Shown: positions 18,520-27,561 of the stretch, piece after piece | Layout: every line of letters begins with the position of its first letter | How positions within the stretch are numbered: the first letter of the stretch is position 1 | NCBI RefSeq assembly: GCF_900099835.1 | Contig: NZ_FNKP01000002.1 | Coordinates: 558,001-622,000, forward strand | Direction: 5' to 3' | Origin: Paraburkholderia fungorum | GTDB lineage: Bacteria > Pseudomonadota > Gammaproteobacteria > Burkholderiales > Burkholderiaceae | DNA: 64,000 bases | The notes under the pieces: model-generated | The model's database searches: none | What the model was told of the DNA's origin: nothing | Seen by the model: the letters and a program-made list of their open reading frames with translations, nothing else | Position numbers and translations under genes: made by a program

Positions 18520-19923
18520 ATGAAACCTTCGATCACGACGGCGGGGCCGAACACGCCTGTTGCATCCCTATCACCCGTTTCACGCGCCATCGATGTGCAG
18601 CAGTTGCTCGACGAACAACCCGTCGGCCGCTTTCAGATTCTCATGTTGCTGATGTGCATGTTCATTGTCACGCTCGATGGACTCGACACCGTGATGGTCG
18701 GTTTCATCGCGCCCGCGTTGTCGAACGCATGGGCGATTCCGCGCGACGCGTTGGGGCCGGTGATGAGCGGCGGCCTGCTCGGCCTCGCGTTCGGCGCGCT
18801 GGGCGCAGGGCCGCTCGCGGACCGCTTCGGCCGCAAAACGGTGATGACCGGCGCGGTGCTGTTCTTCGGCATCTGGAGTCTCGGCTCGGCGTTCGCGACC
18901 AACATCACCGAGCTGACCGCGCTGCGCTTTCTAACCGGCCTCGGTCTCGGCGCATCAATGCCGAATGCCGCGACGCTGATGGCCGAATACGCGCCGCAAC
19001 GCTGCCGCGCGCTGATGGTGACGACCGTGTTCTGCGGTTTCACGCTCGGCGCGGCGAGCGGCGGCTTCGTGAGCGCGTGGCTGATCGCATCGCACGGCTG
19101 GCACTCGGTGCTGGTTCTCGGCGGCGTACTGCCCATTCTTTACGTGCCGTTCATGATCAGGTGGCTGCCCGAGTCGGCGCGTTTTCTGGCGCTGAAAGAG
19201 AGCCGCCGCGCACGCCTCGTCACGGTGATGAACCGCCTCGAACCCGGCATGGCCGATCACACGACGCGCTTCGTCGCGCATGAAACACCGCAGCGCGAGC
19301 GCAGCCCGGTCCGTCTGATCCTGTCGCGCGAATACGCGTTCGGCACCTTGATGCTGTGGGTCTGCTACTTCGCCGGCCTGCTGACGGTGTACCTGCTAGG
19401 TAGCTGGCTGCCGACGCTGATTCGCGGCGCGGGCTTCACGCTCGGCGAAGCGGCCGTGGTCGGCGCGTTGTTCCAGGCGGGCGGCACGATCGGCTCGCTC
19501 GCGATCGGCTGGCTGATGGACCGCTTCAATCCGCATCGGGCGCTGGGCGCGACGGTGTTCATCGGCGGCGTGCTGGCGTGGGGGATGGGCCTGCCCGGTC
19601 ACGGCTTCGCTGCGATCTGCGTACTCGCGTTCGGCATGGGCTATTGCATGAACGGCTCGAATACCGGCTTCTGTGCGTTGGCCGCGGGTTCGTATCCGAC
19701 CCGGATGCGCGCCACCGGCACGAGCTGGATGCTCGGTATCGGGCGTTTCGGCGGGATCGCGGGGGCCATGCTCGGCGCGGGCATGCTGCACGCGAACTGG
19801 GGTTTCGGCGACGTGTTCACGTCGCTGGCGATCCCGGCGGCAGTGGGCGCGGCGGCAGTGCTGCTGAAGGGCGCCCGGCATCGCGGACCGGTTTTGCGGG
19901 TGAGCGCAGGCGTCGGGCACTGA
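18520..19923 (+). CDS. MFS permease of the aromatic acid:H+ symporter (AAHS) family, 467 aa
   Basis: ATG after TGGAGACACC. The first transmembrane segment carries LDGLDTVMVGFIAPAL, the DGxD motif that is essential in PcaK/BenK-type AAHS carriers, and the loop 2-3 motif GPLADRFGRKTVM. Twelve hydrophobic segments follow. Such carriers import benzoate-type or other cyclic carboxylates. The gene lies between the isomerase and the IclR regulator and should bring in the island's substrate, which would therefore be an anionic ring acid. An extended hydrophilic N-terminus of about 40 residues precedes the first helix. Confidence 0.85.
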   Translation: MKPSITTAGPNTPVASLSPVSRAIDVQQLLDEQPVGRFQILMLLMCMFIVTLDGLDTVMVGFIAPALSNAWAIPRDALGPVMSGGLLGLAFGALGAGPLADRFGRKTVMTGAVLFFGIWSLGSAFATNITELTALRFLTGLGLGASMPNAATLMAEYAPQRCRALMVTTVFCGFTLGAASGGFVSAWLIASHGWHSVLVLGGVLPILYVPFMIRWLPESARFLALKESRRARLVTVMNRLEPGMADHTTRFVAHETPQRERSPVRLILSREYAFGTLMLWVCYFAGLLTVYLLGSWLPTLIRGAGFTLGEAAVVGALFQAGGTIGSLAIGWLMDRFNPHRALGATVFIGGVLAWGMGLPGHGFAAICVLAFGMGYCMNGSNTGFCALAAGSYPTRMRATGTSWMLGIGRFGGIAGAMLGAGMLHANWGFGDVFTSLAIPAAVGAAAVLLKGARHRGPVLRVSAGVGH

Positions 19924-19956
19924 CCCGTGTAAGCGCCGTATCCGCTGCGTGCTTGA

Positions 19957-19980
19957 ATTCCGATATGGAATCGTGTTCTC
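19957..19980. promoter_or_regulatory. IclR-type half-site cluster upstream of iclR
   Basis: Contains ATTCCGATATGGAAT (inverted repeat, 19957-19971) and the overlapping TGGAATCGTGTTCTC (19966-19980), which has the TGGAA-N5-TTC spacing of the sites at 13134 and 15063. It lies 33 bp before the iclR ATG, as expected for autoregulation. Confidence 0.5.
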
Positions 19981-20012
19981 ATTCGGGATTGAAATCGAAC
20001 TGAGAGTGGATC

Positions 20013-20867
20013 ATGGCGGGGAATCTCGAGCGGGCGCTGTCCATCATCGAACTGCTGGCGCGGCAGGGCGGCAGCCTGCAACTGGCCGCCATCGCCGATA
20101 CGCTGAACATTCCGCGCAGCGGCACGCACCGGCTGCTGGCGGAGTTGGCCGAAGAAGGCTACGTGCGGCAGGACGAGCACGGCGAATACGTGCTGGCGCT
20201 CAAGCTGGTGTCGCTCGCGCTGATGTGGCTGTCCACCGGCGGCGTGCTCGATATTTCGCAGCCGGTGCTCGACCGGCTCGCGGCGGCGTCGGGCGAACTG
20301 GCGCGGCTCGGCGTGGTCGAGGACGATCACATCACGTTCGTCGGCAAGGCGCAGGGTGCGAAGTCGGGCTTGCGCTACGACCCGGACATGGGCAGCCAGC
20401 CGCCGCTGCATTGCACCGCGAGCGGTCAGGCGTGGCTCTCGACGATGAGCGACGAAGAAGCGCTCGAACTCGTGTCGCGCCAGGGCGGCATCGGCAAGGC
20501 GGGGCCGCGCGGTCCCAAGGCGCCGAAGACGATTCAGCAGTTTCTTCAGGACCTGAACGGCGCGCGCAAACGCGGCTATGGGATCGCTAGCGAGACGTAC
20601 GAAGCGGGCATGACGTCGATGGCGGCGGTGATCCGGCATCCGGTAACCGGGCTGGTGGTCGGCATTGTCAGTCTCGCGGGGCCGACCAGCCGTCTGCCGG
20701 ATGCGCGGCTCAAGGACCTCGCGCCAGCGTTGCTCGAAGCCGCGTCGGACATGGGCGCGGCCACGTTGAGTTCGCCTTATTTCAAACGCAGCCTGCGGGT
20801 CGCGCCGGTGGCGGCGGTGGTGCAGCCGGTCGAGGCGAAACGCAAGGGACGGCCCCGCGCGGCTTGA
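20013..20867 (+). CDS. IclR family transcriptional regulator, 284 aa
   Basis: N-terminal winged helix-turn-helix (residues 1-65; LQLAAIADTLNIPRSGTHRLLAELAEEGYV) and the IclR effector domain (residues 80-250; GMTSMAAVIRHPVTG near the ligand pocket). A basic C-terminal tail (AKRKGRPRAA) is unusual but seen in Burkholderiaceae. It is the last gene of the island and probably controls it: TGGAA/TTC dyads recur before itself, before the second flavoprotein and in the epimerase/flavoprotein divergent promoter. The effector is unknown; it is likely the ring acid carried by the AAHS permease. Confidence 0.88.
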   Translation: MAGNLERALSIIELLARQGGSLQLAAIADTLNIPRSGTHRLLAELAEEGYVRQDEHGEYVLALKLVSLALMWLSTGGVLDISQPVLDRLAAASGELARLGVVEDDHITFVGKAQGAKSGLRYDPDMGSQPPLHCTASGQAWLSTMSDEEALELVSRQGGIGKAGPRGPKAPKTIQQFLQDLNGARKRGYGIASETYEAGMTSMAAVIRHPVTGLVVGIVSLAGPTSRLPDARLKDLAPALLEAASDMGAATLSSPYFKRSLRVAPVAAVVQPVEAKRKGRPRAA

Positions 20868-21304
20868 GTTTTCTTTTCTCTATGGCGACGAGGACGCGCC
20901 CGCGTCCATCGCTTTTATCAGCGCGATAAAAATCTTTGCCGTAACTTTTTCCGCTTCTAAATAGGGCGCGGTTAATAATAGTTATGCGAAGTACGCGATC
21001 AATTTAGCGCTGATAAACTGTGCGCCTGAGCAGCAAATTGCGTGTTGAGCGCATCGCTCGCTCCCTACATTTCCGGCCTCGTAAATGGCTGGATAGACGG
21101 AAGAAATAGGCCTTTTCCCCGATTTGGAATACGTTTTCACCCAGCATAATGGGCCGGGTGAAAACGGTTAAAAGGGACGCATGTTTGGTTGTCCTAGATT
21201 CCTTCGACGGAACCCATGTATCGCAAGCCCATTTTCCCGCCGTCCTCACATACCTGTTTTGACCAGTACCAGGGTTCGCTTGAGCCCGTTTTTGGAAGTG
21301 ACTC
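20868..21304. other. intergenic, 437 bp, with a long inverted repeat
   Basis: AT-richer than the flanks. Contains a perfect 11-bp inverted repeat CGTTTTCACCC (21132-21142) and GGGTGAAAACG (21156-21166) with a 13-bp loop, about 140 bp before the FtsH-like gene. No T run follows, so a simple terminator is unlikely. No coding frame supported. Confidence 0.6.
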
Positions 21305-23209
21305 ATGAAGCCGGGAAATAACTCGCTTGGGAAAAGACGCGTACGGAAAATCGCCATGGCGGTGGCTGCTGTTGTGCTCGTCATGCTGCTTGCCGGGGTG
21401 CTGTGGTATGCCCAGCATCGCAACGAGCCGGACGCGGCGGCGCTGACCGGCGTCGCAAGCCAGATGCGTAACGACCCTGCCGCGTGGACGCATGAAGAGA
21501 AAGACGCGTCCGAGATGCTGCGCGATATTCACGATGCAAAAGTCACGGCGATCGGCGTGAGTCCCAGCGCGATCCTGGTGTCGAGGCGCGACGGTCTGAA
21601 GTACTTCGTCACCGATCACAACGCGACGTTCTCGCATGCGCTTCTGCTCGGCGAACCCAAGTCGGGTGAAGCCGCGCCGTATCAACTCGTCTGGCTTCCC
21701 GATGCCGATATCCGCACCGGCGGCGCGCGCTGGGTGCAGGCATTCGACCAGTTCCGCGACGCGATCAGCGTGTTGTTGCCGCTGTTGCTGATCGGCGGAA
21801 TGGTGTGGTTCATGCGGCGCGAAATGCGCGGCGGCGCGACGTTGCTGAGCGAAGCGCCCACGCTGCGCTTCGACGACGTAATCGGCGCAGGCGAGGCGAA
21901 GGCCGCGCTCGCAGACATTCGCGGCTATCTGTCCGATCCCACGCAATTCACGTCGATGGGCGTGCGCGCACCGTGCGGCATCCTGATGGTGGGCGGCCCC
22001 GGCGTCGGCAAGACGCGACTGGCGCAGGCGCTGGCCGGCGAATGCGGCGCGAGCTTCATCTCGATCACCGGTAGCTACTTCAGCGCGAAGTATTACGGCG
22101 TCGGTATCCAGAAGGTCAAACATCTGTTCGAACTGGCGCGCAAGAATGCGCCCACGGTAATCTTTATCGACGAAGCCGACGGTCTCGCAAAACGCACCGA
22201 TACGGGCGGCGGTCCGGTTGAAGCCGAGAGCAACCGCATCATCAATCAACTGCTCGCGGAAATGGATGGCTTCGCTTCGAACGAAGGCGTCATCATCGTG
22301 GCCGCGACCAATCATCCGGACAATCTCGACGAAGCGTTGCGCCGTCCCGGCCGTTTCGATCGTACGGTGCAGGTTCGTTTGCCGGATCGCGAAGACCGCG
22401 CGAAGATTTTCCGCTTCTACGCGGAAAGGCTGAAATCGAAATCCGCGGATATCGACTACGACCAGCTTGCCCGTCTGACTACCGGTTTGTCGCCGGCAAC
22501 GGTGGCGATGGTGGTGAATCAGGCGGGGCTCGTCGCGCGCAAAGCGGGCGACACCGAGATCACGTCGAAGCATTTCATGGAAGCGATCAAGATCGCGCGC
22601 ATCGGCGACGTGAGCGGCGCCGAGCGCGCGCTCAGCGAAGACGAACGCACGCGCATCGCGGTGCACGAGGCGGGGCATGGGCTGGTCGCGGCGCTGCTGG
22701 GCACAGGCGTACTCGAAGAAGTGACGATCCTTCCGCGAGGCGGCGCGTTAGGCGTGGCGCTCATCACCAAAGCGCAAGACAAGCACCTGTACCGCGAAAC
22801 TGAAATTCGCAACGAAATTCAGGTCCTGCTCGGCGGACGTAACGCGGAGATTCTAACGTTCTCGGAAGCATCGAGCGGTGCCGCATCGGACTTGCAGGAA
22901 GCGTCGCGCATCAGTCTCGACATGGTGTCGAAATTCGGTTTCAACCAGGACGGCGATCTGTTCAGCCTTGCTGCATTGCCTTCGCAATACGCGGGCTTGC
23001 AGATGAAAAGTGCGATCGAACACGCCAATGTTCTGCTGAAGGAATTGAACGAACTGTGCTTCGGACTGTTGCATTCGTACGAGCCGGTGCTGCGCGCAAT
23101 TGCCGACGAATTGCTCGAACAGGAAACCGTGCCCGGAGAAACGGTGTATCGCCTGATCAGGGAGCACAAAAGTACGCTCAAGATCGTCCACGAGCCGGAA
23201 GCTGCGTGA
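21305..23209 (+). CDS. FtsH-like membrane-bound AAA+ zinc metalloprotease paralogue, 634 aa
   Basis: Two membrane helices (about 16-35 and 155-170) flank a periplasmic domain. The AAA module follows: Walker A GGPGVGKT (230-237), Walker B VIFIDEADG (285-293), second-region-of-homology arginines in RRPGRFDR (346-353). The protease has HEAGH (454-458, the HExxH zinc site) and Asp529 in SGAASDLQEA as a likely third ligand. The order matches FtsH, but it differs from housekeeping FtsH: the pore motif is YYGVG instead of FVGVG, and the sequence is divergent throughout. It is therefore probably an accessory FtsH with a special substrate. It stands alone with a long leader. Confidence 0.88.
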   Translation: MKPGNNSLGKRRVRKIAMAVAAVVLVMLLAGVLWYAQHRNEPDAAALTGVASQMRNDPAAWTHEEKDASEMLRDIHDAKVTAIGVSPSAILVSRRDGLKYFVTDHNATFSHALLLGEPKSGEAAPYQLVWLPDADIRTGGARWVQAFDQFRDAISVLLPLLLIGGMVWFMRREMRGGATLLSEAPTLRFDDVIGAGEAKAALADIRGYLSDPTQFTSMGVRAPCGILMVGGPGVGKTRLAQALAGECGASFISITGSYFSAKYYGVGIQKVKHLFELARKNAPTVIFIDEADGLAKRTDTGGGPVEAESNRIINQLLAEMDGFASNEGVIIVAATNHPDNLDEALRRPGRFDRTVQVRLPDREDRAKIFRFYAERLKSKSADIDYDQLARLTTGLSPATVAMVVNQAGLVARKAGDTEITSKHFMEAIKIARIGDVSGAERALSEDERTRIAVHEAGHGLVAALLGTGVLEEVTILPRGGALGVALITKAQDKHLYRETEIRNEIQVLLGGRNAEILTFSEASSGAASDLQEASRISLDMVSKFGFNQDGDLFSLAALPSQYAGLQMKSAIEHANVLLKELNELCFGLLHSYEPVLRAIADELLEQETVPGETVYRLIREHKSTLKIVHEPEAA

Positions 23210-23219
23210 GGTTATTTAA

Positions 23220-23253
23220 GCGGGCCTCGCAAGCTTAGTCGTGCGGGGCCCGC
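23220..23253 (+). terminator. hairpin after ftsH-like gene
   Basis: Stem GCGGGCCTCGCA paired with TGCGGGGCCCGC (one wobble pair) and a 10-nt loop, 10 bp past the stop codon. No clear T run follows, so it may stabilise the mRNA 3' end or act with Rho. Confidence 0.5.
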
Positions 23254-23283
23254 AATCGAATCTGCGAATCGGAACCCGCGAGC

Positions 23284-23550
23284 CTACGCAAAATCCGATT
23301 CCCCAGGTGACGGAACACCTGGCGGCGTTTCGGTGTCGCCGAGTGCATCTAGTGGATCGGACGCACCCCCAGCCGGATCTACAGCAGGTGGCGGGTTTTC
23401 GCCTTTTTTCGGCAGCGGCTGATCCAGGCCGGGCTCGACCGGCGTGGGAATGGCGTCGCCAATGGGCTTGGATACTTCGGTGGGCGGGCTGCCGGGGTCC
23501 TCTTCAGCCTGACGTTCAGGCTCTTTCGGGGAATTGGCTATATTGGCCAC
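23284..23550 (-). CDS. small proline-rich hypothetical protein, 88 aa
   Basis: The likely start is GTG at 23550, with CTGGAGAGTCGTT as ribosome binding site; an upstream in-frame ATG at 23580 is poorer. The protein is acidic, rich in Pro, Glu and Gly (ANIANSPKEPERQAEEDPGS), with no hydrophobic segment, and is probably disordered. It lies on the same strand as, and downstream of, the TauE-like gene. Function unknown. Confidence 0.5.
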   Translation of the reverse strand: MANIANSPKEPERQAEEDPGSPPTEVSKPIGDAIPTPVEPGLDQPLPKKGENPPPAVDPAGGASDPLDALGDTETPPGVPSPGESDFA

Positions 23551-23604
23551 AACGACTCTCCAGTTGATGGAACAAGTCATTGATCAGCAAAGCGCGTACC
23601 ACCC

Positions 23605-24405
23605 CTACGCGTGAAAAATCCCCGATTTCCAGATCATCTGCGCGGCGGCCATCGCCACGAACACCAGAACCAGCACCCGGAAGGCACCCGGCGGCAGACG
23701 ATCCCGCAGCGGACGCACCAGCAGAATGCCTGCAATGACCGGCACGCTCGCGCAGGCCGAGATCGCCAGATCGCTCCAGCTCGCATGCGCACCGCCGCTG
23801 AACGCGACGACCAGCGTAATGATCGACACCACGAGAATGATCGCAATCTGCTTCGTGAACGCCTTGCCCGTCGCGCCGGTCGCGATCAGATACATCGCCA
23901 GCAAAGGGCCGGGCACGGAGGCGATGCTCTCCATCAGCGCCGCACCGAATCCCAGTATGAGCCCAGCAGGCTTCGCCCATTTCGGCGACAACGTCAGCCG
24001 TGGCGACGCGAGCAACAGCAGCGCCGCGACCATCAGCAACGCCCCGGCGGCCGCCTGAGCGCGATGCGGTGCGAGCGAGATCAGCACCATCACGCCGACC
24101 AGGTTACCGACGATCGTGCCGATCAGCGGCGCGGCAATCCGGCGGATGGTGGGGAGCATCTCACCGCCTTCCAGCGCCTGCGGAATATTGCCGAGGATGA
24201 TCGGCATCGACAGCAGTAACACGGCTGCCTTGATCGGCAGAAACTGGCTCAGGATCGGCATGGCGACGAGCGGCACGCCGATGCTGACGATCCCCTTGAC
24301 CATCCCGCCGAGCAGAAGCGCAGCGACGATGCCGAGCAACGCGTAGAGATCGAGCGTGTGCAGGGCGCCGCCGAGAATGCCGTCGGCTAAATTGAAATGA
24401 GACAT
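23605..24405 (-). CDS. TauE/SafE family sulfite/organosulfonate exporter, 266 aa
   Basis: About eight hydrophobic segments in two similar halves, with the family pattern GIVAALLLGGMVKGIVSIGVPLVAMPIL near the N-terminus (residues 27-54). TauE/SafE proteins export sulfite, sulfoacetate or other small anions across the inner membrane. No sulfonate genes are near, so the substrate is open. Start ATG at 24405. Confidence 0.82.
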   Translation of the reverse strand: MSHFNLADGILGGALHTLDLYALLGIVAALLLGGMVKGIVSIGVPLVAMPILSQFLPIKAAVLLLSMPIILGNIPQALEGGEMLPTIRRIAAPLIGTIVGNLVGVMVLISLAPHRAQAAAGALLMVAALLLLASPRLTLSPKWAKPAGLILGFGAALMESIASVPGPLLAMYLIATGATGKAFTKQIAIILVVSIITLVVAFSGGAHASWSDLAISACASVPVIAGILLVRPLRDRLPPGAFRVLVLVFVAMAAAQMIWKSGIFHA

Positions 24406-24633
24406 CGTTGAGGTCCGCGAACCAGGCGCGCGGATCGAAGCGGTGGCGTCGCGCGTGGCTTGTTTTTATCGTTGGTCTGTTCCGTGCCTGCGCGTCGTGC
24501 GTTGTGTGTCCTGCTTTGCGCGTGGCCGGAAACAGCCGGCTTGTGGTGAGGCCGCATGATACCGCGCCGTCAAAGCGGCTGCATGTCAGCGCAACTCGAA
24601 GCACACCCGGAAGCGCAACGAATACGCGCGTGA

Positions 24634-25830
24634 TTACACCACGTCCGAAGCGGTGCTGTCTTCGCGCAGTCTGCGTTCGGCGCGTGCGGCTGACGAGGTT
24701 CCGCGCGCTGGCATCGTCACTGGTTGGGCGGCGTCAGGCTGTGCACGCGAGCGCGTCTTGAGTCGCAGCACGGGTTCCTCGATCAGCCGCCACGACAGAA
24801 CCGCTATCGCCAGCGAGATCGCAAACGACGCGACGATACCCGCCGCATGCGCCCACATCGGCACCGTGCCGCCGAACAGCGCTTCTGCGTGACGGTTGCG
24901 GGTCAGGTCGGGTATCAGATTGTGATAGAGATAGAAGCCGTAGCTGATGCGTCCAAAGCTCACCAGCCAGCGCGTTTCGAGAAAGCCGATCACCACCGCG
25001 TTGCGGCAGCACGCAATGGAACCCACGAGCGCCGCAATGCAGACCCCGTACGCGCCGCTAATCGCTGTGAACAACAACGGGTTGTCCACCTGACTCCACG
25101 TCGGCTCGGTGGCGCACAGCGCGACCAGTGCAAGACACACCACAAACAGCGTGATGCCGTGACCGAGCCACGCGCGCGTTCGCGCCTGCTGATGTTTTCC
25201 CGCGACCATCAATCCGCCGATTCCTCCCAGCGCAAGCAGCCAGAAGTTCGTCAACGGATGCGTGTAGATCGTGATCTCCTGCCAATGCGCGGCACGCATC
25301 GCCAGTAACGAAAACAGGCCGAGCGCGACGATCGCCCAGCACGCCGCGCGATGCCGCCGCGTCGCGAGCAGCAGCAATAGCGGCGCGACCACCAGATAAA
25401 ACTGTTCCTCGATCGCGAGACTCCACAAATGCGAGTAGCGTCCCGGCCACGAATGCAACACGGAGCCGATCCAGATATTCGACAGATACGCGAAGTGAAA
25501 CGGCATGCCGCTCGCGAGTTCGGGACTCGCGAATCCGAAAGCCATCAGCACGCACATCACCACCAGCATCAGGTAGTAAATCGGAAAGATGCGCACGGTC
25601 CGGCGAAACAGGAAGCGCTTGAGTTCCGCGCCGAAGCGGGTGCCGCCCGCTTCGATCCGCGCGCGTTGTCCGGACAGAATGCCGATGATCAGAAAACCGC
25701 TCAGCGCGAAGAAAATCCAGACGCCGAGATGGCCGATCTCGCCGATGTCGCCAAACAGGCGGTGCTGAAAAAATACCATCAGGACTGCGATGGCGCGCAA
25801 TCCGTCGAAGCCGGCAATCCTGTTGTTCAT
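24634..25830 (-). CDS. acyltransferase 3 family (OafA/YrhL-type) membrane protein, 398 aa
   Basis: The N-terminus RIAGFDGLRAIAVLMVFFQHR carries the family's R-x10-H arrangement (Arg and the catalytic His in helix 1). RTVRIFPIYYLM and SHLWSLAIEEQFYLV are further conserved blocks. Ten hydrophobic segments and a short basic C-terminus follow. These proteins add O-acetyl or other acyl groups to surface glycans or lipids. The OpgC family gene on the other side of a 594-bp gap belongs to the same superfamily, so the locus may serve glycan decoration. Confidence 0.87.
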   Translation of the reverse strand: MNNRIAGFDGLRAIAVLMVFFQHRLFGDIGEIGHLGVWIFFALSGFLIIGILSGQRARIEAGGTRFGAELKRFLFRRTVRIFPIYYLMLVVMCVLMAFGFASPELASGMPFHFAYLSNIWIGSVLHSWPGRYSHLWSLAIEEQFYLVVAPLLLLLATRRHRAACWAIVALGLFSLLAMRAAHWQEITIYTHPLTNFWLLALGGIGGLMVAGKHQQARTRAWLGHGITLFVVCLALVALCATEPTWSQVDNPLLFTAISGAYGVCIAALVGSIACCRNAVVIGFLETRWLVSFGRISYGFYLYHNLIPDLTRNRHAEALFGGTVPMWAHAAGIVASFAISLAIAVLSWRLIEEPVLRLKTRSRAQPDAAQPVTMPARGTSSAARAERRLREDSTASDVV

Positions 25831-26424
25831 GGGTCGTCTTCCTCGGCGAAGGTGGCGCGCGTGGCGCTGCCGTTCAGGGCGGTAAGGGTGACAGCGGTAC
25901 GCATCGGCAACGGTAAGGTCGACCGTGGCGAATGGACGGCGTCGTCATGACGCTCAGCGGACAAGCATGTCCGGTCCACACGAATGGCTGCCGCGTAATA
26001 AGTGCACCTCGGGGAGCACCGCAAAGGGCGCCGCGCGATGCGCGCGAACTCATGCGGTCGAGCATGAAGGCATCGTCCGATGAAAAAAAGCGAAAAAAAT
26101 CGCGCGTTACGTTCAGAAATTCTTTTCGCCGTTAATGACCGGTTGTATTCCCATTTCGCGATTTAAAGCCGCAAATCTTGCCGCAAACCCGAAGACGCTG
26201 CGACTCAGTATTACCGCCCGCCGACAACTGAATTTCAGATTGCCATGCGACCTCGCATAACCAAAGGCCGGTTGTCAGCGCGCGAGGGCCTCGCGCGCAA
26301 ACGTGATGGGAACAATTTATTCTCATGGTGTTCCTACGAACAGTAGCGGCGCGTCGACGTCTCGTCGCCTTGTCGCCGCTATTCACAGCGTGAGCGCAAA
26401 CGCGCGTCAATCAGTGAGAATCGA
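25831..26424. other. intergenic, 594 bp, divergent promoters
   Basis: Between two divergent acyltransferase genes. No gene recognised. Contains an A-rich stretch around 26080-26101 and otherwise average composition. It must hold promoters for both sides. Confidence 0.4.
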
Positions 26425-27561
26425 ATGGCAATCCGTCACGCTCGCACCGGAGGAAGTCCCGCTGGGGGACGTTCGATCGAAGTGGATTTCTTTCGCGGCC
26501 TCGTGCTGATCGTGATCGTGCTCGACCATATTCCGGGCAGCACGCTATCGCATCTGATGTTGCACGCGTACGCGATGTGCGATTCCGCGGAAGTGTTCGT
26601 GTTCCTCGGCGGCTATGCGTCGGCGGCGGCTTATACGGCGGTGCTCGCGGGCCGTGGCGAGAGCGCGGCGAAGATGCGCTTCGTCCGACGCTGCTGGGAA
26701 ATCTATCGCGCGTATCTGTTGACGGCCGTGCTGACGCTCGTGTCGGGCGCGCTCCTTGCGCTGTTGCATCTGAACCCGCCGATGGTCGAGTTGAGCGGCT
26801 GGCCGCCGTTCGCCGGCCAGCCGCTGCGTCAGGCGTTCGACATCGCCGTGTTGCGGCGTCAACCGTATCTGTCGAGCGTGTTGCCCATGTACGTGATATT
26901 CGCGCTCTGCGTGCCGTTCGTGGTGCCGCTCGCGCGCCGCGCGTCGGTGCTGGCGCTCGCATTGAGCGTGGCGATCTGGGCGCTGGCGCGTCCGCTAGCC
27001 TCGTTATTCAGCATTGACGATATGTCCGACTGGGCTTTTAATCCGTTTGCGTGGCAGCTGATGTTCGTATTCGGCGTACTGTGCCGCGTGCAGCCTGTCA
27101 GCGAAAGTTTTCACACGAGCCGCGCCGCGCGCTGGCTGACGCGTGCGGCAATCGTCGCCGCGCTGACCTTCGCAATCGTCAAACTTTTCGTGCTGACGCA
27201 ACCGTTGCCCGGCACGCTTAAACAGAACCTTTCCGTGGACCGCGTGATCAACTTCATCGTCATTGCCTGGCTCGCCGCGCAGTTGGTGCGTATGGGTGGC
27301 ATTGCGTGGCTTGCGCAGCGGCTGCCTGCGGTCGTCACGGTCGGGCGCACAGGGCTGGTTTGTTTCGTCGCCGGTACGCTGGTTTCGCTGATCGTCGATA
27401 CCGCCACGCCGCACATGTTTCATGGCTTTCGCGGCGTGCTGGTTGGACTCGGCGGCGATCTGGTCGCGATCGGCGCGGTGCTGATGATCGCGCGCGGCTG
27501 GAGCGGCTGGAAAAGCCAGCAGGCGGCTGCGCCCGCCAACAACGGCGCGGGTGCCGGATGA
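26425..27561 (+). CDS. OpgC family membrane acyl/succinyl transferase, 378 aa
   Basis: Begins with a short polar arm and RSIEVDFFRGLVLIVIVLDHIPGSTLSHLM (helix 1 with Arg and His), then FVFLGGYASAAAY, both marks of the OpgC domain. Ten or so hydrophobic segments. OpgC proteins succinylate periplasmic glucans or related glycans. The canonical opgG and opgH are not here. The stop overlaps the start of the tannase-family gene (ATGA), which implies translational coupling. The substrate may differ from osmoregulated glucans. Confidence 0.82.
   Translation: MAIRHARTGGSPAGGRSIEVDFFRGLVLIVIVLDHIPGSTLSHLMLHAYAMCDSAEVFVFLGGYASAAAYTAVLAGRGESAAKMRFVRRCWEIYRAYLLTAVLTLVSGALLALLHLNPPMVELSGWPPFAGQPLRQAFDIAVLRRQPYLSSVLPMYVIFALCVPFVVPLARRASVLALALSVAIWALARPLASLFSIDDMSDWAFNPFAWQLMFVFGVLCRVQPVSESFHTSRAARWLTRAAIVAALTFAIVKLFVLTQPLPGTLKQNLSVDRVINFIVIAWLAAQLVRMGGIAWLAQRLPAVVTVGRTGLVCFVAGTLVSLIVDTATPHMFHGFRGVLVGLGGDLVAIGAVLMIARGWSGWKSQQAAAPANNGAGAG

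Noticed and set aside
18177..19283. Open frame overlapping the isomerase and AAHS permease
   Set aside because: Arg-rich shadow of two well-supported genes in another frame.
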